Part shown: positions 23,101-34,129 of the stretch, in pieces | How positions within the stretch are numbered: position 1 is the stretch's first letter | Layout of the letters: every line of letters begins with the position of its first letter | Source of the DNA: Welwitschia mirabilis | Taxonomy: Eukaryota > Gnetophyta > Gnetopsida > Welwitschiales | NCBI GenBank assembly: GCA_051453625.1 | Contig: JBOZIK010000001.1 | Location: forward strand, 67,812,626 to 67,876,625 | Direction: 5' to 3' | Length of the DNA: 64,000 nucleotides | The notes under the pieces: model-generated | Seen by the model: the letters and a program-made list of their open reading frames with translations, nothing else | Told to the model about the DNA's origin: nothing | Database searches by the model: none | Translations under genes and position numbers: made by a program

Positions 23101-24484
23101 TAGATAAAAAATCTTCTTCATGTTTCTAGTTGTCTATTTTTATTTTCTTTTCCTTAGTTATTTTACTTGGTATTTCAAAGCTATTTCTATACTTTTTTAT
23201 CACAATATTTAGGACTTGATCATTTAGTAGTTTCATTATTGTTCACTTATACTTTATATCTATAAAGATTGATTTTATTTTAGCACTTTGCTTATGTTCC
23301 TTTAGAATCCTTTTAATTTTTCATACATCCACTTAGAAATCCTAAATGCTTATTAAGTTCAGGCACATTTGAGAATTTTCCTTACCATCGCTTCTTTCTA
23401 ATTGGTGCATTATCATTGCCCTATCCTATAGTCCTTTTCTCTTTTCTTGAGTTCTTCCCACTTTTAACTCCTTTACCATGATCCCTTTAATGATAATTCT
23501 TCACTTTTACCTATTTCTCGGACTTCATGATAACTTTCTATGACCTTATTATTTCTATCATTGATAGTATGAATCTATTTGGACTTCATTATTTTGCCAA
23601 ATCTTTCTTTTATANNNNNNNNNNNNNNNNNNNNNNNNNNNNNNNNNNNNNNNNNNNNNNNNNNNNNNNNNNNNNNNNNNNNNNNNNNNNNNNNNNNNNN
23701 NNNNNNNNNNNNNNNNNNNNNNNNNNNNNNNNNNNNNNNNNNNNNNNNNNNNNNNNNNNNNNNNNNNNNNNNNNNNNNNNNNNNNNNNNNNNNNNNNNNN
23801 NNNNNNNNNNNNNNNNNNNNNNNNNNNNNNNNNNNNNNNNNNNNNNNNNNNNNNNNNNNNNNNNNNNNNNNNNNNNNNNNNNNNNNNNNNNNNNNNNNNN
23901 NNNNNNNNNNNNNNNNNNNNNNNNNNNNNNNNNNNNNNNNNNNNNNNNNNNNNNNNNNNNNNNNNNNNNNNNNNNNNNNNNNNNNNNNNNNNNNNNNNNN
24001 NNNNNNNNNNNNNNNNNNNNNNNNNNNNNNNNNNNNNNNNNNNNNNNNNNNNNNNNNNNNNNNNNNNNNNNNNNNNNNNNNNNNNNNNNNNNNNNNNNNN
24101 NNNNNNNNNNNNNNNNNNNNNNNNNNNNNNNNNNNNNNNNNNNNNNNNNNNNNNNNNNNNNNNNNNNNNNNNNNNNNNNNNNNNNNNNNNNNNNNNNNNN
24201 NNNNNNNNNNNNNNNNNNNNNNNNNNNNNNNNNNNNNNNNNNNNNNNNNNNNNNNNNNNNNNNNNNNNNNNNNNNNNNNNNNNNNNNNNNNNNNNNNNNN
24301 NNNNNNNNNNNNNNNNNNNNNNNNNNNNNNNNNNNNNNNNNNNNNNNNNNNNNNNNNNNNNNNNNNNNNNNNNNNNNNNNNNNNNNNNNNNNNNNNNNNN
24401 NNNNNNNNNNNNNNNNNNNNNNNTAGTCTAGTTATGATTTCATATTATTTATGGGATATGCATGTTGGTATTATTTAGTAGATC
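20171..24484 (+). pseudogene. Element B internal region, middle part, with broken acidic ORF
   Basis: Aligned in order with 26240-31680 of element A. A basic segment near 20318 (GGAGAAAC) corresponds to the RRRNNRIF region of A. Tyr-rich NYYEEE-like repeats follow near 20575-20640. An Asp/Glu/Asn-rich frame at about 20960-21180 includes DEDDYLLDD and YIPFYDLFDESNN. A later segment near 21630 reads YLLDNSPCVEFNLKEL. Two gaps (21724-21793 and 23615-24423) remove parts. A non-coding stretch near 22570-22700 matches 30265-30390. No reverse transcriptase or integrase motif is seen. The protein is unknown. Confidence 0.55.
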
Positions 24485-25749
24485 TATTGCAATGTCAAAT
24501 TGTATGTTTTAGGGGAAGGTATTTTGAGTAGTTTTACAGGACGTCTAGGTAGGTTTAAGTGGAAATTAATAATTATTGAAAATCAAGGAGAAAATCACAG
24601 AAATGCACAATTACTAATACATTTGGATGCGTTTTAGATGATTTATAATACTTCACATTCTAAGGAGGAACTAATGATTTTTAAGGCCAATTTAACTTGA
24701 TTAAAGAGCTTGAGAAGATTGTTATCCTCTTTATCATCCAGACGACAGTATGGACAACACCATATTTATATGCTAATAAGGATACTGACTATATTAAATA
24801 TGGAAGATAATGTAAGGCCTCTCTTGATGTGGCATCATCCCACCATCATCTAGATAATAGTCAGGATGACATCTAATTTTAGTTAATCCACTAAACTTCA
24901 CCAAACTTTTGCAATGTGTCATGCACCTCCTATGCGTCGTTAGGATTTATGTTGCATCTCTTAGATTTTCTATTATTAGGATTTTTTATTATAATAAATA
25001 TCTCCTTCATTTTTGACTCTAACTTTTAACTTTTTTAGCACTTAAAAATCTTGTGATAGAAGATCAAAGGGTAAAAGGTTCATCCATTGTTATAGAGAGG
25101 GGTCTTCCTTGGTGTTGGGCTATGTATCCTTCATTTAGGTGCTACTTCTTTATAATGAAGATGTTGGTTCAATAGTAATGGAAAGTTTATTTTAGTTTTA
25201 TTCATATGCATCTCTCTTATGATTGTGTTGTTTATGATTCAGTGACAACTTCATAGTTAATATAGATCATGAGGGCAACCTTTGTTAAGGTTGAAATTGT
25301 TAGTTCAAGTTTTACATTACATTTCATTTTGCAATTCATAGCATAACACTTTCATGCTTTATATATTCTGTTTGATGTACCTTATAGTTCAAGTTAATTA
25401 GGATTAGTGACAGTTTCCTTTATTAAGCTAGGTTATACAAGGATAATCTTTGTAACAGGAGGATTTAGTAATTGGATAGATATTGCATTTAGAATTGTTT
25501 GCATTCTTTGCATTAGTATGTTTACTTTGCATTGTTTGCTTGCATTATTCTTTCTTTTCATTTAAACCTAAATGAGAAAAATACTAAAATAATTTTCTTA
25601 AGTCAATTCTCTAACTTCAAGCCTAGTGTCTTTGATGAATTACAACATTTAGGTTAACTCCTGTCTATACTAGTGTGCATGTTATGCAAAGATTTGTGAT
25701 TGATAGGATTTGAATAAGGACATGAATGATTTCATAAATATGCATTGCA
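24485..25749 (+). repeat. Element A 5' LTR
   Basis: It matches 32286-33549 throughout (AAATTGTATGTTTT, GAGAGGGGTCTTCCTT, TTTGATGTACCT, GCCTAGTG) and ends TGCATTGCA. The first base pair is TA where TG is expected. It carries the family palindrome-like motif at 24723-24760 and 24843-24875. Confidence 0.85.
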
Positions 25750-25755
25750 ATATTT

Positions 25756-25773
25756 TGGTTCCATTGCCAGAGA
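25756..25773 (+). promoter_or_regulatory. Primer-binding site of element A (tRNA-Asp type)
   Basis: TGGTTCCATTGCCAGAGA, six bases after the LTR, corresponds to TGGCGCCGTTGCCGGGGA with transition-type changes. Confidence 0.75.
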
Positions 25774-26760
25774 AGGCCTGAAGGAGTTTGAAGATTATCA
25801 TTATCTAGATAAGTGCCTTAGATTTCGATTCAAATTATTTATTTGTGATAGCATTGTATTTTTATTGTATATACCGTAGTTTTTCTTTTCTTATTTTTTT
25901 AATTTTCATTTCATGTTTTTGTGCATGTCATCTTCTATGTAATCTAGATGACACAAGTAGAAGATGGCCTAGGGTTAAGGTTTTTCTGTTATTTTTCTAC
26001 AATTTTATTATTATTTTTAATAGTGTAATAAGTTGATGTCATCTCCTTTATCATGTAGACAACACAGGGGGATGATTAACAATGTGTTTTATTTTTATTT
26101 TTCTATGAATCTATTTTCTTATTTTTCTATTTTTGGTTTGTGATATAAAGTGGTCATCTAGGGTATCGTCTAGACAATGAAAGAGATGACAACTATGCAA
26201 GAATTTTTCTGAGCATGCAGGGACATGGTAAAATCTAGTGAAAAGTTAAAATATTAGAGGGAACAAAGCTTAATCAAGAAAAATAGTAGAGAAGGCTTAC
26301 TTAATCACAAATAAAACTCAGGTATGCACAACCCTAGTACATAAATTTTAAGAATTAAATTTTTTTTTTTTACTTTATCAAAAAAATTAAAGTTTTCAAA
26401 AGTTGTAAAAATAATAGAATAGGAAAAAAATGTTTTATCCCTTTTTCATTAATAAGTAGCATCACTTAATACAATCATGATAGAAATCTCTAATTCAAAT
26501 GTGAATGTTANNNNNNNNNNNNNNNNNNNNNNNNNNNNNNNNNNNNNNNNNNNNNNNNNNNNNNNNNNNNNNNNNNNNNNNNNNNNNNNNNNNNNNNNNN
26601 NNNNNNNNNNAGTTGTAAAAATAATAGAATAGGAAAAAAATGTTTTATCCCTTTTTCATTAATAAGTAGCATTACTTAATACAATCATGATAGAAATCTC
26701 TAATTCAAATGTGAATGTTACAGTTCGAGAGTTAATGACTAGAAGGAAATGTAAACTCTA
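25774..26760 (+). other. Element A leader with palindrome-like motifs and a gap-flank duplication
   Basis: Non-coding leader. The CTAGA-centred family motif occurs at 25926-25956, 26038-26070 and 26152-26190. Bases 26401-26510 and 26611-26720 are the same 110 bases with one difference, on either side of a 100-N gap, which suggests an unmerged overlap. Confidence 0.6.
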
Positions 26761-28420
26761 AAAATCTTTTTACTTATCTCCTATGATGATGAAGAACTTA
26801 AAACTGAAAATTCTTATTATTCATTCTTCTCATCTACTTCTAAGAATAATGATGCTAGGACTATTGGAGAAATATTAGCTAAAAAAAAGAAACATAAGAC
26901 TTTGTACAAATAATAATAAAATTGACTAAAATGAGAGCTGAAAGGAGGAGAAACAATAGGATTTTTGAGAATAATGGAAATAGAACACTTAGAGAAATAT
27001 TTATGGAAAGAAGGTGGGTAACACCAAATGATGTTGAGACTAGGAATTGGGCCTCTTCCTATTTTTAACCATCTTATTTTACTTCTCCTTCTTTTCAATC
27101 TTTAAGTGAAAATGGAAATGACAATTTTTAACATGTTAGGGATTGTACCTGATCTAGTAAAACATCCTACAATCATTTTAGTAAATCACCTCCATCTCCC
27201 ATGAATTATTATAAAGAAGAATATCCATCTTCCATAAATTACTATGAAGAAGAAGATTCATTTTCCATAAACTTTTATGAACAAAGAAATAACTATGTTA
27301 AAGAGATAATTCACAAAATGCCAAAGAGGTAAGAAAATCCAATCAAGAAAATAGAACATATGATTAAGATTTTTTGATAAAATCTATTACAAAATTAACT
27401 ATCTCAAGGTTCTTTTCCAACTCAAACCTATCCTGCTACTTTTCACCTTGAGAAAAATGAAGAGAACCTAGAAATAAGTAATAATAATTCTTGCTTTGAA
27501 TTAGAAAATGAAATTATGGATCAACCTACAACATCCCACTTATTAAGAGATGGACAACAAAATGAGGACAATGATGATTCAACTCCATTATTCAATAATA
27601 CGGATGAAGATAATTATTTATCAGATGATGATATACTAGATTATAACCCCAATCACTTCCCAGTAGAAAATAAAGATAAAATAAAGGAATTAATTCATAA
27701 AAAAATGAAAATTATTTAATCCATGATGAAGATACTGATCATATTTCTCTTTATGATGAATATAATAAATTAGAAAATGATGACACGCAACAACATGATG
27801 AAGAAGGTGAGGAAGAAGATGATGATAATGATATGAAAATACTAGATCATATCCCTAATTTTCACTTACTTTGTGATGAGGATGAGGAAGCAGAATCTTT
27901 AGAAGAAGTCCAATATATAAGATCAATAGAGAATTTATGTAATGAAGAGAAATTAGTGAATAATTTAAATAATGAAGGAAGTTGTCCATCTCTATCATCC
28001 AGATAATAATCCTGGATGATAGTCAATGACATAATTTCAATAATAAATAATGAAGATTATAATTTAGAATTAACTGAATTACCCAATAGAGAGAAAGAAG
28101 AATCAACTCAAGAAATATTAGACATTCTTCCATGACATAATGAAGATAATCAACTCCTTTCTTTTTATGATATTTTTAATGATCTTTTTGATGAATCAAT
28201 CAACTCAGAGAATGATAATAATCCTCAAAAAATAATAATGAGTATAATAAAGAAGAGGAAAATATAATCAATGATAATGATAAAGACAATGAAGAAGAGG
28301 GAAATATTATCAAAGCTAATAATAAAGAAAGTAAAGAAATGATTCAACAAAGTAATGATAAGAAGGAGAGGAATAAAGAAGAACCTCTAGAAAATTAACC
28401 AAACTTAATGGAGAATAGAC
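26761..28420 (+). pseudogene. Element A acidic, Asn/Asp/Glu-rich ORF, broken
   Basis: Successive frames give a basic patch (about 26940) leading into RTLREIFMERRWVTPNDVETR (near 26985-27045). Its RTLRE piece recalls the N-terminus of Athila Gag, a weak likeness. Tandem NYYEEE/INFYEQR units follow at about 27200-27290. A 67-codon frame at 27516-27719 has NEDNDDSTPLFNNTDEDNYL and LSDDDILDYNPNHF. Further acidic runs continue to about 28400, including a DIFNDLFDESINSEN segment. The same order occurs in element B (20310-21250), so this was a real ORF of the family. It has no recognisable enzyme motif and many stops. Its role is unknown; Gag is one possibility. Confidence 0.5.
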
Positions 28421-28439
28421 TTATACCTTTTAATGCAAC

Positions 28440-29330
28440 AACCTAACATAAAGAGTCTACAAGTGCTTCTCCATCACTTTTATCTGTACTTTCGTGCAAA
28501 ACATTAAAGGACATCCCTTCTTCTACTTCCACTTTCAAATTATTTTATGATATTAACAATGATAGTATTTCTCTCTCTTCTACATTTGAACATTCAAGTA
28601 ATTCTCTGAATCACATTATTCTTCTTAATTTTAATGAAACACATAATTTTGAGGAGTCTATTTCTAAAAGATCTCAATCTTTTCCTTTTAAGAATCCATG
28701 TGATACTCAAAGTAATATCCTTCCTTCCTTAATCAAGTTCATTTTACCTTATGCCTTTAATGATTACCCTTTTTAAAAATATGACTTGGGATATCTTGGA
28801 AATCTAAATAGGGGTAAACCTTATCTTCTTGATCCTAATCCATGTCTAGAATTAAATCTTAAGAAACTTATTAACTATGTTAAACCTATCTTAATCAGTT
28901 ATCCTAAGAATTTTTCTTAGAAGCCTTAGATCCTTAATAGTACCATTAATATCTCTCATTTTCAATATCAATTTTTGAATGAAATCTATGTTTTGAATTC
29001 TCTAGATCATGAGTTTGATAAGATATTGTTTTCTATGAGTTATATGAATTTTTTATCTCTTATATTGCTAATAAATCTTGTAAAAATAAAATATTATTTG
29101 GTCATGATAATTGGGAAAAGCTTTAATTTTTTAATGAAAACCCACATTTTGAGTTGCATGTTACTAAGCTACTTGATCTTACTAGACAATATAAAGAACC
29201 TTCAAAAATTTCTTGGATCTTTTGTTTGAGTAGTTTATTACATGCATTATATAATGATAATTATGATTTGTCATTTCACGAAGAGATTATTTTTTAATAA
29301 AATTTAATAATTTTTCATCTCCTATTTAAA
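28440..29330 (+). pseudogene. Element A second ORF remnant with NPCLELNL motif
   Basis: Translation shows long open stretches with few stops: FNDDSISLS-like Ser-rich sequence, KFILPYAFNDYPF near 28735-28775, then YLLDPNPCLELNLKKL near 28815-28875. In shifted frames ENPHFELHVTKLLDL and ISWIFCLSSLLHALYNDNY follow (29135-29260). A matching motif (NSPCVEFNLKEL) is found at the same place in B, and a similar one (NDPCLDMDLPLKDL) follows the protease of element D at about 63220. I do not recognise the protein. A spacer region of the polyprotein between protease and RT is a guess from the D context. Confidence 0.4.
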
Positions 29331-30154
29331 ATCTGAAATTTGTGCTATTAAAATTTTATCCTTTCATTATGTTTACCTTCAATTGATTTTACTAAAAAGT
29401 AATTGTATACATTTTATGTTTTATTAATTGGTTAATATTTAGTTTGGTCCATATTTTTCTAAGAAACTACAATACCCTAAGATCAAAATCTTAGGAAAAT
29501 AAATGTTTCTTTTTCTTTTAAATAANNNNNNNNNNAGTATTAAATATAATTTAAGATCTGAGTAAAACTTGTTTTCCTAATGTTTTTAGCTTGCTTTAGT
29601 ATTTTCTTTTGATTTTATGTTATTATTTTTTTTAGTTTTTATTTCTTTTTTTTAACATAATAAGTTAATCTCTTAATGGTTAGGTACTTATCTTTTAGAG
29701 AAAGTATGCTTAGTTGAGATTTCTGCTTTGAACACTAGGAAAATTTAAAAAAAAAAATACAAAGGTCAAAAATCCATGAGTTATTAAATCTTGAACATGA
29801 TTGAAGCATTTGTCTTGGAAGTTCTTCTGCCATTATTTAAATTCTCCTTTGGCAGATTCTTTTGGTGGACATCATGCTATCACTTTAATATCTTTAAATT
29901 TGATTTATATTTTACTTTATGAAGTTACTATGACTAGTAATTTTTACTTGGGCACTTTGAAGTGATAAGATTGGATTTACTAAATCTTAAGACATTCAAA
30001 CAACTGTAAACTTTATTTTGAAGGATGATGCCTTGTTTTTTATGTTTTCTCTCAATGATGTGAGTCTTTAGTTGTTTGGGGGTGTTATTCCTTGTTTTTC
30101 ATCTCATTTCTTCATCTGCGTCTTTGAGAGTATGTGGTTACATGGGATTTATTT
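29331..30154 (+). other. Element A non-coding internal sequence
   Basis: Homologous to part of 21830-22510 in B. It contains a 10-N gap (29526-29535) and no readable frame. Confidence 0.45.
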
Positions 30155-30262
30155 AAAAGAAGTAAAAAAAGAAGAAGAGGTTTAGGGAGGAAATGGGAGA
30201 AAGGGAGGGAGGGGTAGAGGGGAGGAGGGAGAGGAAGGGGGGAGGTGGTAGAGATAGAGAAT
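30155..30262 (+). repeat. Purine-only tract rich in G runs
   Basis: About 100 bases are nearly all purine, with many GGG/GGGG runs (GGGAGGAAATGGGAGAAAGGG, then GGAGGG, GGGG and GGGGGG runs). In B the matching place (about 22515-22580) is also purine-rich but almost pure A. The G-rich form could make a G-quadruplex or triplex; that is inference. Confidence 0.8.
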
Positions 30263-32285
30263 AAATATTGACTATGATCTATTGTATTTGTGCTAAAAAC
30301 ATGGCCACCATAATGTCCTACTGCATAGAGGTAAAATTTTTGCGAAAGAGACCTTTAGTAGTATTGGTAGATATGGGAACTTAAATGGGAGGTTATTTGG
30401 TCATACTTTATGGGTTGTTACTTCTTGAACTATGGTTGCACTCCCCTCATCATGGAAAAATAATTACCATTTTAAGGCTATAGGATCAGTAGTGTTCCTA
30501 GTGTCATCAGAGGCCTTGCTTATTTCTTAGACTTATTGAGCTTACAGTATTTCCACATGATCATTTTACTTTTGAGGATTTAGATGCGTTTTGGGGTGTG
30601 AACAGGTGAGTCCATTTTTGAGCATATTTTGATTTTATCATTCATTATTTGAATGTGGTATTTTATAAAGTTTTTTCATTATGTTATGCATCATTAATCA
30701 AGTGATTTTATGATTTCTTCCGTAGAGGTTTGATAGGTTGGAATTTATGGTAGGTGCACAATCTTCTTTATGTTCCTAGTTGTCTCTTTTTATTTTATTT
30801 TTCCTTATTATTTTATTTCATATTTCAAAGTCATTTCTATCCTTTTTCATCACAAATATGTAGGATTTAATCATTTAGTAATTTCCTTATTGATTTTTAT
30901 TTTATCTTGAAATTTTTATTTATAAGAGTTTATTTTCTTTTTAGCACTTTGATCAAATTATGTTCTTTTAGTTTATGATGCTAAATTTTTATTTTAATAT
31001 ATTTTAGCATTTAGTTCTTTAATTTTTTTTTGAGTTTTAATGCATCCAATGATTGTGAGCTCATAATAGATTTCATAATCTTGCTTAGCTTGGTGCATTA
31101 TTATTATCATATTCTAACACCTCTTTCTCTTGCCTTAAGTTCTTTCCAAAATTAACCTCCTTTGTCATGCCTTATTTTCATGATTCTTAGCCATTTCCCA
31201 TCTTTAAGACTTTCTGATAACTTTTTGTAACCTTTATGGTATCATTTGAGCTTAACTTATTTTGCTAATACTCTTATGTTTTTCCTAATCTTTTAAAAGC
31301 CCTATCATCCACCTTATCATCTAGATGACTAGACAGGATGACATACTAATAGTTTGTAATCATCATCATTTTTATGCTTTATTTTTTTTGAATTATTATA
31401 ACCCTTCTCTAGCACAAATAACACTGCTTTAAATCCCACTTGTTTTGCTTACTTAACTTGCATTTTCATCTTTTTTCATCTTATGTTAGTGTAATATGAG
31501 ACATATCGATTCAGTGTGGGGGGAGAAGGACATACTTTTGAGATATTTGTAATATTTTTGAGCAAAAAATTTGAGGATCATTTTAAAATTTTCATGATAT
31601 ATATCTATAATTTACTAGTCTACTTTTATTTGTCTACTATTTGAGTGATATGCATTATGGATATTATTTACTAAACCATGTACTTGACAATAAAATAGTT
31701 GTAGGTTTTTCTGACAGATGCAACTCAAGCAGTTTAGGAGATCATGAATAAGGGGAATAATATTATGATTATTTTTAATATATTTACTATTGTATATTAT
31801 GCTTAAAAATTCAATGTTAATTTATGAATATCATTTTTTTGACTTATTACTTTTTCTGATTATACATGGAAATGCACATCATTTATCTAAGTTATTATGG
31901 TAATATCTTATGATGATTTTTTTTGTTATGACATTTAATATTTATTTTTTTGATGTGCTAAATGTTTTAAGTGGGGGGCTAATGCACTAGTAAATGTTTT
32001 GCTCTTATTTCGTAATGAACATAATTATAGGCATTTGATTTTACAGTCAAATTTTTGAAAGCCTATCATCCTCATAATTGTTCAAAGACATACTAGATGA
32101 TAGAATGGTTACATTATCTACCAAGGTAAAACATTTAGTTTATTTGATTTTGAGATTTTATCCTATATGATAATATTTCTAAACTTGATTTACATCTTCC
32201 CTCTTTATCTTAGCCAATTTGGCTTACAATTATAGTTGTTTGCCTACTTTATCAAGGACTGACAAGGATAAATGAGGGGCTATGC
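30263..32285 (+). other. Element A 3' internal region with repeated polypurine-like runs
   Basis: No coding frame is found. G-rich runs typical of Athila 3' regions occur at about 31512-31530 (GTGTGGGGGGAGAAGG), 31967-31981 (AAGTGGGGGGCTA) and directly before the 3' LTR at 32270-32285 (AAATGAGGGGCTATGC, the functional position). Family palindrome motifs lie at 31302-31343 (with a perfect TCATCTAGATGA) and 32060-32103. Confidence 0.6.
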
Positions 32286-33318
32286 TGTGATAACAAATTG
32301 TATGTTTCTGATGAAGTATTTTAAGTAGTTTTGTAGGAAATTTAGACAGGTTTAAGTATATATCAATGATTATTGAGAGTCAAGGAGAAAATCATGGAAA
32401 TGCATAATTACTAGCACATTTGAAGGCATTTTGGATGATTTTTAATGCTTCACATTTTAAGGAGGAGTTAATGATTTGTAAGGCTAATTTAACTTGATTA
32501 CAGAGCTTCAGAAGACTATTATCCCCTTTATCGTCTAGATGACAGTTCAGACAACACCACCTGTATGCTGATAAGAATGCCAACTATACTCCATATGAAA
32601 GATAATATGGGACCTCTCTTGATTTGGCATCATCCCTACCATTGTCCAGACAACACCTAATTTTAGTCAATGCACTAAACTTCACTAAACTTCTACAATG
32701 TGTCATGCACCTCTTACATGCCATTAGGGTTTCTATTATGTCTATTAGATTTTCTATTGTTTTGATTTTTTTTGTAATAAATAATTCCTTCCTCCTTGAG
32801 TCTGATTTTTTATCTTATTTGGCATCCAAAAATATCATAATAGGAGATTGAAGGTCAGGATATCTATCCATTATTATAGAGAGGGGTCTTCCTTGTATTG
32901 GGCTATGTATTATCCATTAAGGTGCTACTACTTTGTAATAAGAATGCTGGTTTGATAGTAACTAAAAGCTTCTTAGTTTGATTCATGTGCATCTCCCTTA
33001 TGGTTTATGTTAGTTATGATTTGGTGATAAGTTCATAGTTGAAATAGATCATAAAGGAAATCTTTTTTAAGGTTGAAATCGTTAGTTTAGATTTTGCATT
33101 TCATTTCATTTTGCATTTCACTTGCATGTTTTCTAAATTCTGTTTGATGTACCTGATAGCTTAGTTTGGTTAGGGTTAGTGATAATTTCCTTGATTGATC
33201 TAGGTTATATAGGGTCAATGTTTGTAATAAGAGGATTTGGTAGCTAAAAAGATATTTCATTTAGAATAGTTTGCATTCTTTGCATTAGTGTCTTTAGTTT
33301 GCATTATTTGCTTTCCTT

Positions 33319-33360
<42 letters not shown>

Positions 33361-33549
33361 CATTTGAACCTAAATGAAAAACTACCAAAATACTTTACTT
33401 AAGTTAATTCTCTAACTTTGAGCCTAGTACCTTTAATGGATTATAACATTTGGGTTAACTCCTGTCTATATTATTGCATGGGTTATTCAAATATTTGTAA
33501 TTGATAGGATTTAATTAAGGATGTAAATAATTATATAATATGCATCACA
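32286..33549 (+). repeat. Element A 3' LTR
   Basis: It begins TGTGATAACAAATTG right after the polypurine run and ends TGCATCACA. It is colinear with 24485-25749, with an added CT dinucleotide run at 33321-33357. Palindrome-like motifs are at 32520-32560 and 32631-32660. Confidence 0.85.
33321..33357 (+). repeat. (TC)n microsatellite, about 18 units
   Basis: Uninterrupted TC dinucleotides inside the 3' LTR of element A. The matching place in the 5' LTR (about 25545) has only TTCTTTCTTTTC, so the run grew after insertion. Confidence 0.95.
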
Positions 33550-34129
33550 ATAAGGCCACAATAAAGCAGTTACAAGATATTCTTACAAGTGCAGTTTAAA
33601 AGATTTAGAAGATCATGGACAAAGGGAGTGATGTTATGATTATATGTTTACCCCTTCTAGATTATACTCAGTGATTGATTTATACACATCATTTTGAGTT
33701 ATCACTATTTTGATTATACATACACACCATAATTTTCTGAGTTATCATGATAATATCTTATAATGTTTTTTATGTATAGTATTCAATTTTTATCTTGTGA
33801 TGTATTAAATGTTTTAAGTGGAGGCCTAATGAAGATTTTAGTACTTGGATTTTTTTTGATGATCATGTTTACAAGCACTTGACTTTTATTTTGATTTTTT
33901 GATTATGTCATTCCCTTTCTCATTCAGATGACACATAGAATGATAGATCTATTACACATCCTATAAAGGTATTGCATTAATTCACTAGGTTCATACTTGA
34001 TCTTACATGGTAAAGATTTCTAAACTTAATTTATGTTTCCTAGTTCTTGTTTATCTTAGTCAATTTGGCTCACAATTTGTAGTTGATAACTTACTTTGTC
34101 AGGGACTAATAAGGCTAAGTGGAGGGCTA
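33550..34129 (+). other. Element B internal region, 3' part, with polypurine tract
   Basis: It resumes B's internal sequence at the point corresponding to 31690 of A (AGATCATGGACAAAGGGAGTG matches AGATCATGAATAAGGGGAATA) and runs to the 3' LTR. The upstream G run is GTGGAGGCC near 33818. The functional polypurine tract AAGTGGAGGGCTA is at 34117-34129. Confidence 0.7.

Larger units (their letters stand above)
24485..33549 (+). mobile_element. Element A: Athila-type, probably non-autonomous LTR retrotransposon
   Basis: The two LTRs are about 1265 bases each (24485-25749 and 32286-33549), with a tRNA-Asp-like primer site and about 6.5 kb of internal DNA. It lies inside its relative B: B's internal sequence stops at 24484 and resumes at 33550 at the matching point of the alignment. 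No clear target duplication is left (AGATC on the left, ATAAG on the right). The internal region has acidic ORF remnants, several polypurine-like runs and no recognisable polymerase. Confidence 0.75.

Noticed and set aside
23527-24478. Two 299-codon frames through an 809-N gap
   Set aside because: Almost entirely N; the few real codons do not match the aligned region in element A.
32392-32851. Short Cys-containing frames on both strands in element A 3' LTR
   Set aside because: LTR sequence; the matching frames in the 5' LTR are interrupted.
33321-33357. (TC)n run as a GAGA-type regulatory element
   Set aside because: It is absent from the partner LTR, so it is a later microsatellite expansion rather than an ancestral regulatory site.
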